Shown: positions 18,178-26,163 of the stretch, piece by piece
Numbering within the stretch: position 1 is the first letter of the stretch
Layout of the letters: the number at the start of each line of letters is the position of its first letter
Assembly: GCF_000717475.1 (NCBI RefSeq)
Contig: NZ_JPIK01000005.1
Coordinates: 352,809-416,808 of the forward strand
Source of the DNA: Desulfonatronum thiodismutans
Lineage (GTDB): Bacteria; Desulfobacterota; Desulfovibrionia; Desulfovibrionales; Desulfonatronaceae
DNA length: 64,000 nt
Direction of reading: 5' to 3'
Position numbers and translations under genes: made by a program
The notes under the pieces: model-generated
What the model was told of the DNA's origin: nothing
Databases searched by the model: none
The model's input: the letters and a program-made list of their open reading frames with translations, nothing else

Positions 18178-18450
18178 CTATTGGAGCAGCCGGTCGGCGT
18201 GGGGTCTGGTTTCCAGGTACTGGAACTGCACTTCCAACTCCTGTAAAAAAATCGTCGTGGCCAGCTCAATCCGCTCAATATCCGCTTCGTCCACCGGGGT
18301 CCGCTCGATTTTGAGACCGTGGATCAGGGATCGCAGAGACGAGAGTTCCATCACTAACGTTTCGGCCTCGCGCAGAGAGCGCAATTGGGACTCCATTTCC
18401 AGGATGGTTTCCAAGCAATTCAACAAGCGTGCTTTTCTTCGTGATTCCAT
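18178..18450 (-). CDS. small helical protein, unknown function
   Basis: A 90-residue, highly charged, Leu-rich protein predicted to be all-helical or coiled coil (CLETILEMESQLRSLREAET and VDEADIERIELATTIFLQELE). No signal peptide, no motif I recognise. It is placed between the zinc-ribbon protein (14 bases upstream) and the FtsB-like gene (49 bases downstream) on the same strand, so it is probably part of the same transcript. Confidence 0.6.
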   Translation of the reverse strand: MESRRKARLLNCLETILEMESQLRSLREAETLVMELSSLRSLIHGLKIERTPVDEADIERIELATTIFLQELEVQFQYLETRPHADRLLQ

Positions 18451-18464
18451 GTCCGTCGTGAACG

Positions 18465-19097
18465 TCAGTTCTTGGGTTTGCTTGCCTCTTCAGCGGCCAG
18501 ACGCCACATTTTGCTGGTTTCCTCGTACCCGTCAATGACGGTCCGCACAAGCCGGGGAACGTCGGCGACGTCGTTTTGGTGCAGGTACCAATTCACGCCG
18601 TTGCGGAAAGAGGCGTCGGGATGAAGGCTTTTGGCCTCGCCGCCGATCAGGACGACGTTCACCCCTCGACGCTGGCCCCCCGGCCAGCCGTGGACGCGCT
18701 GGAGCACCTCGGCTCCATGCGGGGCATGGTCGATGAACACGAGTTCATAGGCCGCGGCGTCGATTTTTCGGATCGCTTCCGCCGTGTCGCCGGGAACGGC
18801 CAAGTGGTATCCCTGCTCGCCCAGGCTGGAGGTCAGGGCGGCGTTCCACTCCGGATCGCGCACGAAAGCAAAGGCGATTTTTGCTCCCGGAGGGTAGAAG
18901 TCCGTCTCATCCGCTGTTGGAGCCGACGGAGGCACAGAGGGCGGGGTGTTTGTATCGGAAGTTGTGCCAACGGAGTCAGGCTCCACGGTGAACGGTTTGT
19001 TGCATTGCGGACAGACCAATTTAAAGCGTTGGCCGGACGGGATTTTATCGTCGGCCACGGAGAGTTGTCGATCACAGTGCGGGCAGTTTAGGCGCAT
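18465..19097 (-). CDS. zinc-ribbon protein with receiver-like C-terminal domain
   Basis: A 210-residue protein. Residues 1-40 are an MJ0042-type zinc ribbon with two CPxC knuckles (CPHC and CPQC). A Ser/Thr/Pro linker (45-75) leads to an alpha/beta domain at 80-200 that resembles a response-regulator receiver (KIAFAFVRDPEWNAALTSSL, AAYELVFIDHAP, VNVVLIGGE), where the Asp in LVFIDHAP occupies the phospho-acceptor position but the other acidic residues are less clear. The ATG at 19097 has AGGAA upstream. It directly follows the two PilT-type genes, which hints at a role in pilus or polarity control; that is inference. Confidence 0.65.
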   Translation of the reverse strand: MRLNCPHCDRQLSVADDKIPSGQRFKLVCPQCNKPFTVEPDSVGTTSDTNTPPSVPPSAPTADETDFYPPGAKIAFAFVRDPEWNAALTSSLGEQGYHLAVPGDTAEAIRKIDAAAYELVFIDHAPHGAEVLQRVHGWPGGQRRGVNVVLIGGEAKSLHPDASFRNGVNWYLHQNDVADVPRLVRTVIDGYEETSKMWRLAAEEASKPKN

Positions 19098-19134
19098 GCG
19101 GAAAATTCCTGTTTCGGTGCTGGATATCACGGTC

Positions 19135-20322
19135 TTAAAGATCGGAGTTGCGTTGGTCGTAGTTCGTATCCAGCTCCAACCCCTCGATGTTCGTCACTTT
19201 TTCCCCGCGCAGCGTCTTGATCCGGTTGATGGTCTGGCCCAGGCGGGAGCGGTCCGAAGCCGTGTTCATGGCCGTCTCCTCGGTGACGGCTTCTTCGGAA
19301 TACAGCCGAGCCAGGTGTTGGTCAAAGGTGAACATGCCGTAAGCATCGCCGGACTCGACCACGTTGTAGAAGGTCTTTTCGCCGGATTCGCCGTTGATGA
19401 CCAACTCCTTGATCCGCAGCGTGTTGGTCAGCACTTCCAGGGCCGCAACACGTCCACCACCGATGCGGGGCATCAGGCGTTGGGAGACGACGTACTTCAA
19501 AGCCTGGGACAGGCGTTGGCGGATTAGGCGTTCTTCGGCCAGTTCGAACATGCCGATGATCCGGTTTATGGTCTGGCCCGTGTCGCTGGTATGCAGGGTG
19601 CCCAGAACCAGGTGGCCTGTTTCCGAGGCCTGCAGGGCGATTTCAATGGTTTCCCGGTCTCGGATTTCACCCACCAGGATTACCTTGGGAGCTTGGCGCA
19701 GGGCCGCGCGCAGGCCGGAGGAAAAACGATCGAAGTCCGTGCCCATTTCCCGTTGGTTGACCGTGCCGCGCTTGTGGTGATGCACGAACTCCACCGGGTC
19801 TTCCAGGGTCAGGATGTGCTTGGAGTGGCGCTCGTTGATGGCGTCGATCAGCGCGGCCAGGGTGGTGGACTTTCCGGTCCCGGTTCCGCCGGTGAGCAGG
19901 ATCAAACCGTATTTTTCGTCGGCCATCCGGTCGAAGAGTGGAGGAAGATTAAGATCCTTGAGCGTGGGGATCGTGCTGGGCATTTTGCGCATCACGATGG
20001 AGGCCGAGCCCTGTTGAAAAAAAATGTTCACCCGGAAGCGGCAAAAGCCCGGAAGGTCGTAGGAAAGGTCGCAGGAGCCCTGCTCTTGAAGATCCAGAAA
20101 CAGACGCAGGCTGCCGGAGTGCTTGTTGAGTATCATACAAAACCCTACGGACTCGACCTGGAACGGGACCAGGGCGCCGGGGAGCAGGACCGTGGGTACG
20201 TCGGTCAGTCTGCCGTGAACCTCGGCCTGGATGGGCTTGCCCACGGTGAACAGGATGTCCGAGGTGTCCGGGGCCTTGGTCAGCACCTCGGCGATGGTGG
20301 CGTCCAATTGGCTGCGGTGCAT
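19135..20322 (-). CDS. PilT/PilU-type twitching motility ATPase
   Basis: Hexameric secretion ATPase for type IV pilus retraction, 395 residues. Walker A is GGTGTGKS at about 145-152, followed by the Asp box ILTLEDPVEFVHHHKRG, Walker B region KVILVGEIRDRETIEIAL and the His box TGHLVLGTLHTSDTGQTINR. It starts three bases after the stop of the neighbouring pilT, with no ribosome site of its own, so translational coupling is likely. The N-terminal PAS-like domain differs from that of its neighbour, consistent with a PilU-like accessory role. Confidence 0.9.
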   Translation of the reverse strand: MHRSQLDATIAEVLTKAPDTSDILFTVGKPIQAEVHGRLTDVPTVLLPGALVPFQVESVGFCMILNKHSGSLRLFLDLQEQGSCDLSYDLPGFCRFRVNIFFQQGSASIVMRKMPSTIPTLKDLNLPPLFDRMADEKYGLILLTGGTGTGKSTTLAALIDAINERHSKHILTLEDPVEFVHHHKRGTVNQREMGTDFDRFSSGLRAALRQAPKVILVGEIRDRETIEIALQASETGHLVLGTLHTSDTGQTINRIIGMFELAEERLIRQRLSQALKYVVSQRLMPRIGGGRVAALEVLTNTLRIKELVINGESGEKTFYNVVESGDAYGMFTFDQHLARLYSEEAVTEETAMNTASDRSRLGQTINRIKTLRGEKVTNIEGLELDTNYDQRNSDL

Positions 20323-20325
20323 GGA

Positions 20326-21408
20326 TCAGACCTCGGTGAAATCCTGGGGGGCCTCGGTGAGGAAATCCCGGAATTTGGATTTGGAAACGGCCTTGTTGTA
20401 GGCGTCCGTTGGGGAGATGGCCCCTTCCTGAAGGAGTTTGAGGATGGCGTCGTCCAGGGATTGCATGCCGTACTTGCGTCCGGTCTCGATTACGGAGTTG
20501 ATCTGGAACGTTTTGTTCTCGCGGATCAGATTGCGTACCGCCGGAACGCCTACCAGTATCTCCAGGGCCGCGCATCGACCCGGACGGTCGATGCGTTTGA
20601 ACAGGTTCTGGGAAATGACCGCCCGCAGGGATTCGGAGAGACCGGAGCGGATCTGGCCCTGAACGTCTCCGGGAAAAACCTCGATAATCCGGTCGACGGT
20701 TTTGGACGCGGAGATGGTGTGCAGGGTGGAAAACACCAAGTGGCCAGTTTCCGCGGCCTCGATGGCCAGTTCGATGGTTTCCAGGTCGCGCATTTCGCCC
20801 ACCATGATGATGTCCGGGTCTTCGCGCAGAGCCCCGCGTAGCGCGGACTTGAAACTCAAGGTATCCCTGGAGACTTCGCGTTGGTTGATCAGGCAGCTGA
20901 CCGGCTCATGTACGAATTCGATGGGGTCCTCGATGGTCAGGATGTGGTCCTTGCGGTTCCGGTTGGCGTAGTCCACGATGGCCGCCAGGGTCGTAGATTT
21001 TCCGCTGCCCGTGGGCCCGGTGACCAGGACCAGTCCTTTAGGAAGCATGGCCAGGCTCTTGAACAACGGAGGCAGTTTCAGGTCGTCGATGCTCAGGATT
21101 TTTTGCGGGATTTCGCGAAACACCGCGGCGCAGCCCCGGCGCTGTTGAAAAAAATTGACCCGGTAGCGGGCCAGGGTGGGGATTTCGTAGGAAAAGTCCA
21201 CGTCCCCGCTCTCCTCAAAGTTCTTGACCTTTTGCTCCGGCGTGATCTCGTAGAGCATTTTCTTGAGTTCTTCATGCTCCAGGACTTTGTACTTGATGCG
21301 CTGCAATTCACCGTGCAGGCGGATGATGGGTTGGGAGCCGGAGGAGAGGTGCAGGTCCGACGCTCCGAGTTCGTGCATCATCCGAAAAAATGCGTCTATC
21401 TGGGCCAT
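20326..21408 (-). CDS. pilT: type IV pilus retraction ATPase PilT
   Basis: A 360-residue PilT family ATPase with Walker A GPTGSGKS at 131-138, Asp box ILTIEDPIEFVHEP, Walker B DIIMVGEMRDLETIELAI and His box TGHLVFSTLHTISASKTVDR. The N terminus (ASDLHLSSGSQPIIRLHGEL) is the usual PilT PAS-like domain. AAGGA precedes the ATG. With the second ATPase three bases downstream it forms a PilT/PilU-like pair, but no pilin or other pilus genes are in the window. Confidence 0.92.
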   Translation of the reverse strand: MAQIDAFFRMMHELGASDLHLSSGSQPIIRLHGELQRIKYKVLEHEELKKMLYEITPEQKVKNFEESGDVDFSYEIPTLARYRVNFFQQRRGCAAVFREIPQKILSIDDLKLPPLFKSLAMLPKGLVLVTGPTGSGKSTTLAAIVDYANRNRKDHILTIEDPIEFVHEPVSCLINQREVSRDTLSFKSALRGALREDPDIIMVGEMRDLETIELAIEAAETGHLVFSTLHTISASKTVDRIIEVFPGDVQGQIRSGLSESLRAVISQNLFKRIDRPGRCAALEILVGVPAVRNLIRENKTFQINSVIETGRKYGMQSLDDAILKLLQEGAISPTDAYNKAVSKSKFRDFLTEAPQDFTEV

Positions 21409-21450
21409 AAGGGGGTCCTTGGCAAGAGGTCGAGGGCGAGGTTCTTCCGT

Positions 21451-22002
21451 CTAGGCCGCGTCGTCCCGATTCACTTGGCGAAAGAAGTGGATCACGTACT
21501 TTGCGCCGGAAAAGACGGTCAGGATCAGGGCGATGGCCAGCAGCCCCGCGCCGAGAGGTTGGGGGTCGAACCCCCACCATGTATAGTGGAGGATCAGCGG
21601 ACACAAGGCCACCACCTGGATCACCGCTTTGAGTTTGCCGAAGCTGTCCGCGGCCAGGACATGGCCCTGATCCGCGGCGATGGCCCTAAGACCGGTTACG
21701 GTCAGCTCACGGGCGATGATCACTATGGCCATCCAGGCTTGGACCCAGCCGTGGAACACGAGCATGATCAAGACGGAACTGATCAGGAGCTTGTCGGCCA
21801 AAGGGTCGAGAAATTTGCCCAGATTGGAGACCATTTGCCAGCGGCGGGCGATGAAGCCGTCGGCCAAGTCGGTCAGGGCCACGAGAATGAACACGACCAT
21901 GGCGACGGCATTGACCGGCTTGCTCGGAAAATACAGCAGCAGAATCAACACGGGGACAGCCAGGATGCGGGCCAGGGTGACCTGGTTGGCGAGATTGAGC
22001 AT
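21451..22002 (-). CDS. pgsA: CDP-diacylglycerol-glycerol-3-phosphate 3-phosphatidyltransferase
   Basis: Membrane enzyme making phosphatidylglycerophosphate, the committed step to phosphatidylglycerol. The 183-residue protein carries a perfect CDP-alcohol phosphotransferase signature: D48-G49, A52-R53, G62, D66 and D70 at the required spacing. Several hydrophobic helices (about 10-30, 33-48, 80-105, 150-170) fit an inner membrane location. It starts three bases downstream of the lytic transglycosylase stop. Confidence 0.93.
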   Translation of the reverse strand: MLNLANQVTLARILAVPVLILLLYFPSKPVNAVAMVVFILVALTDLADGFIARRWQMVSNLGKFLDPLADKLLISSVLIMLVFHGWVQAWMAIVIIARELTVTGLRAIAADQGHVLAADSFGKLKAVIQVVALCPLILHYTWWGFDPQPLGAGLLAIALILTVFSGAKYVIHFFRQVNRDDAA

Positions 22003-22004
22003 GA

Positions 22005-22607
22005 CTAGTTCCGTGCCGCTCGTCGCCGGTCGTAGTTGGCCGTGACCTTGCGGACGTAGTCCTGGGTTTCCCGGAACGGGGGGATGCCGTTGTAGCGTTC
22101 CACGTTGGCCGGTCCGGCGTTATAGGCGGCCAGGGCCAGGGAGAGGTCCGGGAAGCGGTCCATGAGCATCTTCAGGTAGCGGATGCCGGCTTCGATGTTT
22201 TCCGCTGGGTCGAAGGGCGCGGTCAACCCCAGGTCTTGCTGAGTGGCCGGCATGATCTGCATCAGGCCTTGGGCCCCGGCCCGGGAGACAGCCTGATGGT
22301 TGAAGCCGGATTCAACCTCGATCACGGCCATGACCAGATGTGGATCAAGTCCGTACCTCTGGCTGTACTGCTCCACGTAGCGGGTAATGGAGGCCCGGTC
22401 CGCGCTGCTGCCCATGCGGGAACGCAGGGACTGAAACGGGCGAAACTTGGAAGAGGTAGGGGTGTCCGTGAAATGCATGACCCCGTGTTCGTCTTTGTAG
22501 AAAAAGATTGTGCCCGCGGCACATAATCCGGTCCAGAGCAACAGCAGCACGGAAATGCCGGCAACGGCTCCGAAAAGGGAGAAAATACGACGCTGCTTGG
22601 TCAGCAT
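22005..22607 (-). CDS. lytic transglycosylase with DUF4124-like N terminus
   Basis: Periplasmic peptidoglycan-cleaving enzyme of the SLT/MltC type, 200 residues from the ATG at 22607. A signal peptide or membrane anchor (8-32) is followed by a DUF4124-like segment (IFFYKDEHGVMHFTDTP) and the goose-type lysozyme domain with the catalytic Glu in MAVIEVESGFN (about residue 99), then GAQGLMQIMPAT and LALAAYNAGPANVERY. GAGG precedes this ATG, whereas the alternative start at 22622 has no ribosome site. Coupled to pgsA. Confidence 0.9.
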   Translation of the reverse strand: MLTKQRRIFSLFGAVAGISVLLLLWTGLCAAGTIFFYKDEHGVMHFTDTPTSSKFRPFQSLRSRMGSSADRASITRYVEQYSQRYGLDPHLVMAVIEVESGFNHQAVSRAGAQGLMQIMPATQQDLGLTAPFDPAENIEAGIRYLKMLMDRFPDLSLALAAYNAGPANVERYNGIPPFRETQDYVRKVTANYDRRRAARN

Positions 22608-22649
22608 GTTCGACCTCGTCATGGTCTGGGGGCGTTTACCGGAGAGCGG

Positions 22650-23570
22650 CTACTGCGGCGGTCCACCGGCGGTGGCCTCCAGGCTGTTTTCAGATGTGCG
22701 GATAACCGTGTCCGCCAGTTGCAAGAGGGCGCGCTTGGCCGGGGTGTCCTCGTCGAGCATGACTACCGGCTTGCCCAGGTCGCCGGCGACGACGGCCGCG
22801 GGGTCCAGGGGGACGGCGCCCAAAAATTCCAGTCCGTACTTTTTGGCCAGGGCCTCTCCTCCGCCGGTCTTGAACAGCTCGATTCGCCCGGAGCAGTGCG
22901 GGCAGATCAGCCCGCTCATGTTTTCCACCAGTCCGAGAATGTTGGCATGGGCGTACTGCAGGAAGTTGATGGCCTTGCGCACGTCGGCCAGGGAGATTTC
23001 CTGGGGCGTGGTGACCACGATGCTCAGAGCCTCGGGAATGGTCTTGAGCACGGTCATGGGCTCGTCCCCGGTTCCGGGGGGAGAATCCACCACCAGATAG
23101 TCCAGACGGCCCCAGTCCACGTCGGCGATGAACTGGCGGATGGCCGCGGTTTTCATGGGGCCGCGCCAGAGCACGGCCTGATCCGGGTCTTGGAGCAGCG
23201 ATTCCATGGACACCACGAAAAGGCGGTCTCCATATTGTTTCGGCGCGATCAGCGAACCCCGCGATTGCTCCAGGGTTCCGGACAGCCCCAGAAGGTGCGG
23301 GACGCTGGGGCCGTGGATGTCCACGTCCAGCAGCCCCACCCGGTGTCCCTTCAAGGCCAGGGCCGCGGCCAGGTTCACGGCGATGGAGCTTTTCCCGACC
23401 CCGCCCTTGCCGCTCATCACGAAGAGCTTGAAGCGGATGTTGTCCAGGGTGGATTTGATCAGTTGGTCCTGCACCCTATTGGCGGCGGAACGTTCACCGT
23501 GTTCGCCCTTTTTGCGCGACGGGCAGGTGGAGCAGGATGCGTCGGGTGATGTGCTTGAAGCGTTGGTCAT
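22650..23570 (-). CDS. Mrp/NBP35 family P-loop ATPase (Fe-S carrier)
   Basis: A 306-residue Mrp/NBP35-type ATPase implicated in Fe-S cluster carriage and insertion. It has an N-terminal CSTC pair (Cys13/Cys16), the deviant Walker A GKGGVGKS at 54-61, the DVDIHGPSVP switch and a C-terminal CPHC motif in MSGLICPHCSG that bridges a cluster in the dimer. The ATG at 23570 is chosen because upstream in-frame residues are not family-like. It lies 113 bases downstream of pcm. Confidence 0.92.
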   Translation of the reverse strand: MTNASSTSPDASCSTCPSRKKGEHGERSAANRVQDQLIKSTLDNIRFKLFVMSGKGGVGKSSIAVNLAAALALKGHRVGLLDVDIHGPSVPHLLGLSGTLEQSRGSLIAPKQYGDRLFVVSMESLLQDPDQAVLWRGPMKTAAIRQFIADVDWGRLDYLVVDSPPGTGDEPMTVLKTIPEALSIVVTTPQEISLADVRKAINFLQYAHANILGLVENMSGLICPHCSGRIELFKTGGGEALAKKYGLEFLGAVPLDPAAVVAGDLGKPVVMLDEDTPAKRALLQLADTVIRTSENSLEATAGGPPQ

Positions 23571-23683
23571 GGGGATCGTCTTTTGAGAGTCAATGTTAAG
23601 GAGTGCTGGAGCCGGAGGGCCGGACCGATGAGGTTCGCGGGACCAGCTTAGCTGGTTGGGAACTGTGAGTGGAGTTGAATTGA

Positions 23684-24328
23684 TCACCAACCATGGGCGC
23701 CGACCAAGTCGACGAACATGACGGCCCCAAGGTTCGCTTTCATGATCTTGCCTTCTTTCTTGACGAAACGGATGAGTTCCTGACTGCGTTGCCTGGCACC
23801 CACGGGGATGATCAGAATGCCGGATTCGTCCAACTGTTCCAAGAGGGGCGGAGGGACGTCGGGCCCACCGGCGGTGACCATGATTCGTTGAAACGGACTT
23901 TCCTTCGGCCAGCCCATGGTGCCGTCGTCCAGTTTCAGGTGGACGTTGAAATAGCGCATTTTGTTCAGGCGGGTCAGAGCCGCGGAATAGAGGGGCTGGA
24001 CGCGTTCCACGGAATAGACCTCGGCTCGCATTTCCGCGAGGATCGCCGCCTGATAGCCGGAGCCGGTTCCGATTTCCAAAACCCGCATTCCCGGCTGGAC
24101 GTTGAGCACGGCAGTCATCAGGGCCACGATGAACGGCTGGGAGATGGTCTGGCCGTAGCCGATGGGCAGGGGATGATCCTCGTACGCCTGAGAGTGCAGG
24201 GCCTCTTCCACGAACAGATGGCGGGGGACCTTGCGCATGGCGGAGAGTACCGCCGGGTCCGTAATGCCTCGTGACTCGATTTGTTCACGGACCATCCGCT
24301 CTCGATTGCGTTTCGGGTCGATTCTCAA
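23684..24328 (-). CDS. pcm: protein-L-isoaspartate O-methyltransferase
   Basis: SAM-dependent repair enzyme that methylates L-isoaspartyl residues in damaged proteins; 214 residues. The family opening [14 protein letters not shown], the VPRHLFV element, the [12 protein letters not shown] motif and the SAM site [15 protein letters not shown] are all present. The start is probably the TTG at 24328 with GAGG about eight bases upstream, giving the standard N terminus; an ATG at 24295 would truncate the first helix. Confidence 0.93.
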   Translation of the reverse strand: MRIDPKRNRERMVREQIESRGITDPAVLSAMRKVPRHLFVEEALHSQAYEDHPLPIGYGQTISQPFIVALMTAVLNVQPGMRVLEIGTGSGYQAAILAEMRAEVYSVERVQPLYSAALTRLNKMRYFNVHLKLDDGTMGWPKESPFQRIMVTAGGPDVPPPLLEQLDESGILIIPVGARQRSQELIRFVKKEGKIMKANLGAVMFVDLVGAHGW

Positions 24329-24435
24329 TCCGGTGCCTCAGTGCTCCCAAAAATCTTTCGTGTCGGCGACAAGCCGGGAATAGAAACCTTGAACCCCGGT
24401 TTGAAAACAAATTTTCGCGTCCAAGTCAACGTGGA

Positions 24436-24481
24436 CGGGCACGGGATAGAGCGGGCGTGAGCCCGTCTCGGCCCGTGCCCG
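24436..24481. repeat. strong nested hairpin in the peroxiredoxin-pcm gap
   Basis: A perfect 10-bp outer stem (CGGGCACGGG, 24436-24445, with CCCGTGCCCG, 24472-24481) encloses a second stem CGGGC/GCCCG (24452-24456 and 24461-24465) with a GTGA loop. It lies 49 bases downstream of the exported peroxiredoxin gene. There is no T run on either strand, so it is either a transcript-end stabilising structure or a REP-like palindrome rather than a standard intrinsic terminator. Confidence 0.6.
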
Positions 24482-24529
24482 GAAACGCTGATGGAAGAAA
24501 AGGGAGAAAAACGGCTGGAGGTAGCGAGA

Positions 24530-25150
24530 TCAATCCGTGAGGTTTTGAAGGCCTTGCATGACGATCTCCAGGGGAGGGCGGATGTTGATGTCCTCCACGT
24601 GCAGAAAACGGATCAGACCCTGTTTGTCGATGAAGACCAGGGCCCGTTCCGTGGTTCCGTCGCCGCGCAGCAGGCCGTAAGCGTCGGCGACTCTACCGTG
24701 GGGCCAGAAGTCGGAGAGCATCGGGAACCATAGTCCGCCCATGGCTTGAAGCCAGGAGTGGAGCGTCGGAATGTTGTCCACGGTGATGCCCAGGATGATG
24801 GTCTCATGCCGGTCGAAGATGTCTTGAAGAATGTTGTATCCGGGCCACTGGTCGGAACAGACCGGGGTCCAGGCCGCGGGAACGAAGGACAACATGACGT
24901 TTTTATTGCCACGATAGTCGCTCAAGGTGATGGTATCACCGTTTACCGCGGGCAGGGAAAAGTCGGGAGCCGGATCGTCGACCCGTACCTTCAACTCACT
25001 GTCGATGGGTTTGAGTTTTGGGCTCTGGAAAACTTTGCCCATGACTCCTTCAGGCGTACCCGCCAGGGCACTCCCCGCGATGAGGAGCATCCAGAGGAGC
25101 CCCAGAAGCAACGTCATTCTTGTCGTGTATCCGGCAGGAGCGGTGCGCAT
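24530..25150 (-). CDS. exported peroxiredoxin-like protein
   Basis: A 206-residue protein with a signal peptide (about 12-30, ending SALA) and an AhpC/TSA-type thioredoxin fold. The peroxidatic site is PAAWTPVCSDQ with Thr95 and Cys98; the fold continues with IILGITVDNIPTLHSWL and PMLSDFWPHGRVADAYG. No clear resolving Cys is seen, so it may be a 1-Cys type or rely on a partner. The ATG at 25150 has AGGAGG immediately upstream. It follows the TlpA-like gene by eight bases, suggesting an extracytoplasmic redox pair. Confidence 0.82.
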   Translation of the reverse strand: MRTAPAGYTTRMTLLLGLLWMLLIAGSALAGTPEGVMGKVFQSPKLKPIDSELKVRVDDPAPDFSLPAVNGDTITLSDYRGNKNVMLSFVPAAWTPVCSDQWPGYNILQDIFDRHETIILGITVDNIPTLHSWLQAMGGLWFPMLSDFWPHGRVADAYGLLRGDGTTERALVFIDKQGLIRFLHVEDINIRPPLEIVMQGLQNLTD

Positions 25151-25158
25151 GGCACCTC

Positions 25159-25791
25159 CTAGTGTTTGGCTTTGATCAGAGCTTCCAGGAAGTCTTTCAC
25201 GGAATCGAACGCTCCGAGGTGCGAGAGTCGAACAACGTGGCCATCCTCAGCCGAGTCGGAGGACTGGACCAGGACGAAATAGGGAGTTCCCACTCCGCCG
25301 AAGGCTTTGTGCAGGACGTAGTCCGGGTCGGAGACCAGGGGGAACGGGACGTCGTAACGCTCTTGAAATACCTGGACTTCAAGATCCGAATTGCCCGCGC
25401 CAAGGCCCAAAATCTTGATCGAGTCCGCCAAACCCTCGCGGTGCAGGGCGACGTACAGCGCGTTCACCTCAGGTGCTTCGCGCTGACAGATCGGGCAGTA
25501 CATGCTGAAGATCTGGATCAGTAGCGCCGGGGCGTCCACATCGGCCAGAGTGAACTGGGACGCTTCCGCCGACAGTCCTAAGTAGCTCCGGTGCGCTGAA
25601 GACTCCGGTACGGTCATGGAAAAAGTTGGAAGGTGATTCCCGACGGCAAAAGGTTCGGTTTGGGTATGGGCCGGAAGGATAAGGCCGAGGACGAAAAGCG
25701 GGACGATCAAGGCTATCCGGCTGGGGGGGGGGAGCAAGGCGAAGAGGCTGCTTAGGGAAAACAAGTTCGTAAGAGATGTCAGAGGACGCAT
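25159..25791 (-). CDS. exported TlpA-like thioredoxin-fold protein with C tract in 5' coding region
   Basis: A 210-residue protein with an unusual hydrophobic N terminus (two Leu-rich stretches at 8-20 and 25-41 interrupted by Pro-Pro-Pro-Ser) and a thioredoxin-like domain whose redox pair is CPIC (Cys99/Cys102) in FSMYCPICQREAPEV. The remainder (IKILGLGAGNSDLEVQVFQ, GVGTPYFVLVQ with the cis-Pro) fits TlpA/redoxin. AGGAG precedes the ATG. Codons 20-23 lie in a run of ten C residues (plus-strand G at 25723-25732), making frameshifting by slippage possible. It is probably co-transcribed with the exported peroxiredoxin. Confidence 0.75.
   Translation of the reverse strand: MRPLTSLTNLFSLSSLFALLPPPSRIALIVPLFVLGLILPAHTQTEPFAVGNHLPTFSMTVPESSAHRSYLGLSAEASQFTLADVDAPALLIQIFSMYCPICQREAPEVNALYVALHREGLADSIKILGLGAGNSDLEVQVFQERYDVPFPLVSDPDYVLHKAFGGVGTPYFVLVQSSDSAEDGHVVRLSHLGAFDSVKDFLEALIKAKH
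25723..25732. repeat. ten-base homopolymer (G on plus, C on coding strand)
   Basis: An uninterrupted run of ten identical bases inside the signal-peptide region of the TlpA-like gene. The present length keeps the frame open. Gain or loss of one base would terminate or shift the protein before the redox domain. Confidence 0.9.
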
Positions 25792-26163
25792 GGGAACTCC
25801 TGAGTCAAAGTCTTTGGTTCGAAGAACAGTGTCCGGACAACACGAGAAGAAGACGTGGCCGAGAACGACAATTGGCCATGAACATGAATAGAGCTAATCA
25901 CGTTCATGGCCACTTGCAAGAAGTGTTTTCAGGGAATTGCGCACGGTTCGACACTCTGACTCATGTGCCGATGAAGCCGCCGTATCCTTATTCGACGTGC
26001 CAAGGGGCACGGCACTGTTTCAGAGTGCATCGGTTGGAATTATGGTGCGGCCTTGCCCGGAGTGAACGATGCGGCGCTGATCATCGCCGGGTCCCCGCTC
26101 GGAAGTGTTTCGTAACCGGTTTGGTAGCAGGATGAGGGGGGCTCCATGAGAGGTGTCCGGAGG
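25792..26163. other. 372-base non-coding gap with an 11-bp inverted repeat
   Basis: This lies between the start of the TlpA-like gene and the end of the FlgO-domain gene. A plus-strand open frame here resembles no protein family and I reject it. The only clear structure is a perfect inverted repeat TGGCCATGAAC (25873-25883) and GTTCATGGCCA (25902-25912), 18 bases apart, about 80-120 bases upstream of the TlpA-like start. It could be an operator. No terminator was seen behind the FlgO-domain gene. Confidence 0.5.

Noticed and set aside
24530..25150. Selenocysteine (in-frame TGA) in the peroxiredoxin-like protein
   Set aside because: The peroxidatic position is a normal Cys codon and the frame is uninterrupted.
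25776..26135. Plus-strand open frame of 119 codons in the gap upstream of the TlpA-like gene
   Set aside because: No family resemblance, no ribosome site, and Cys/His/Arg-rich composition typical of non-coding DNA.
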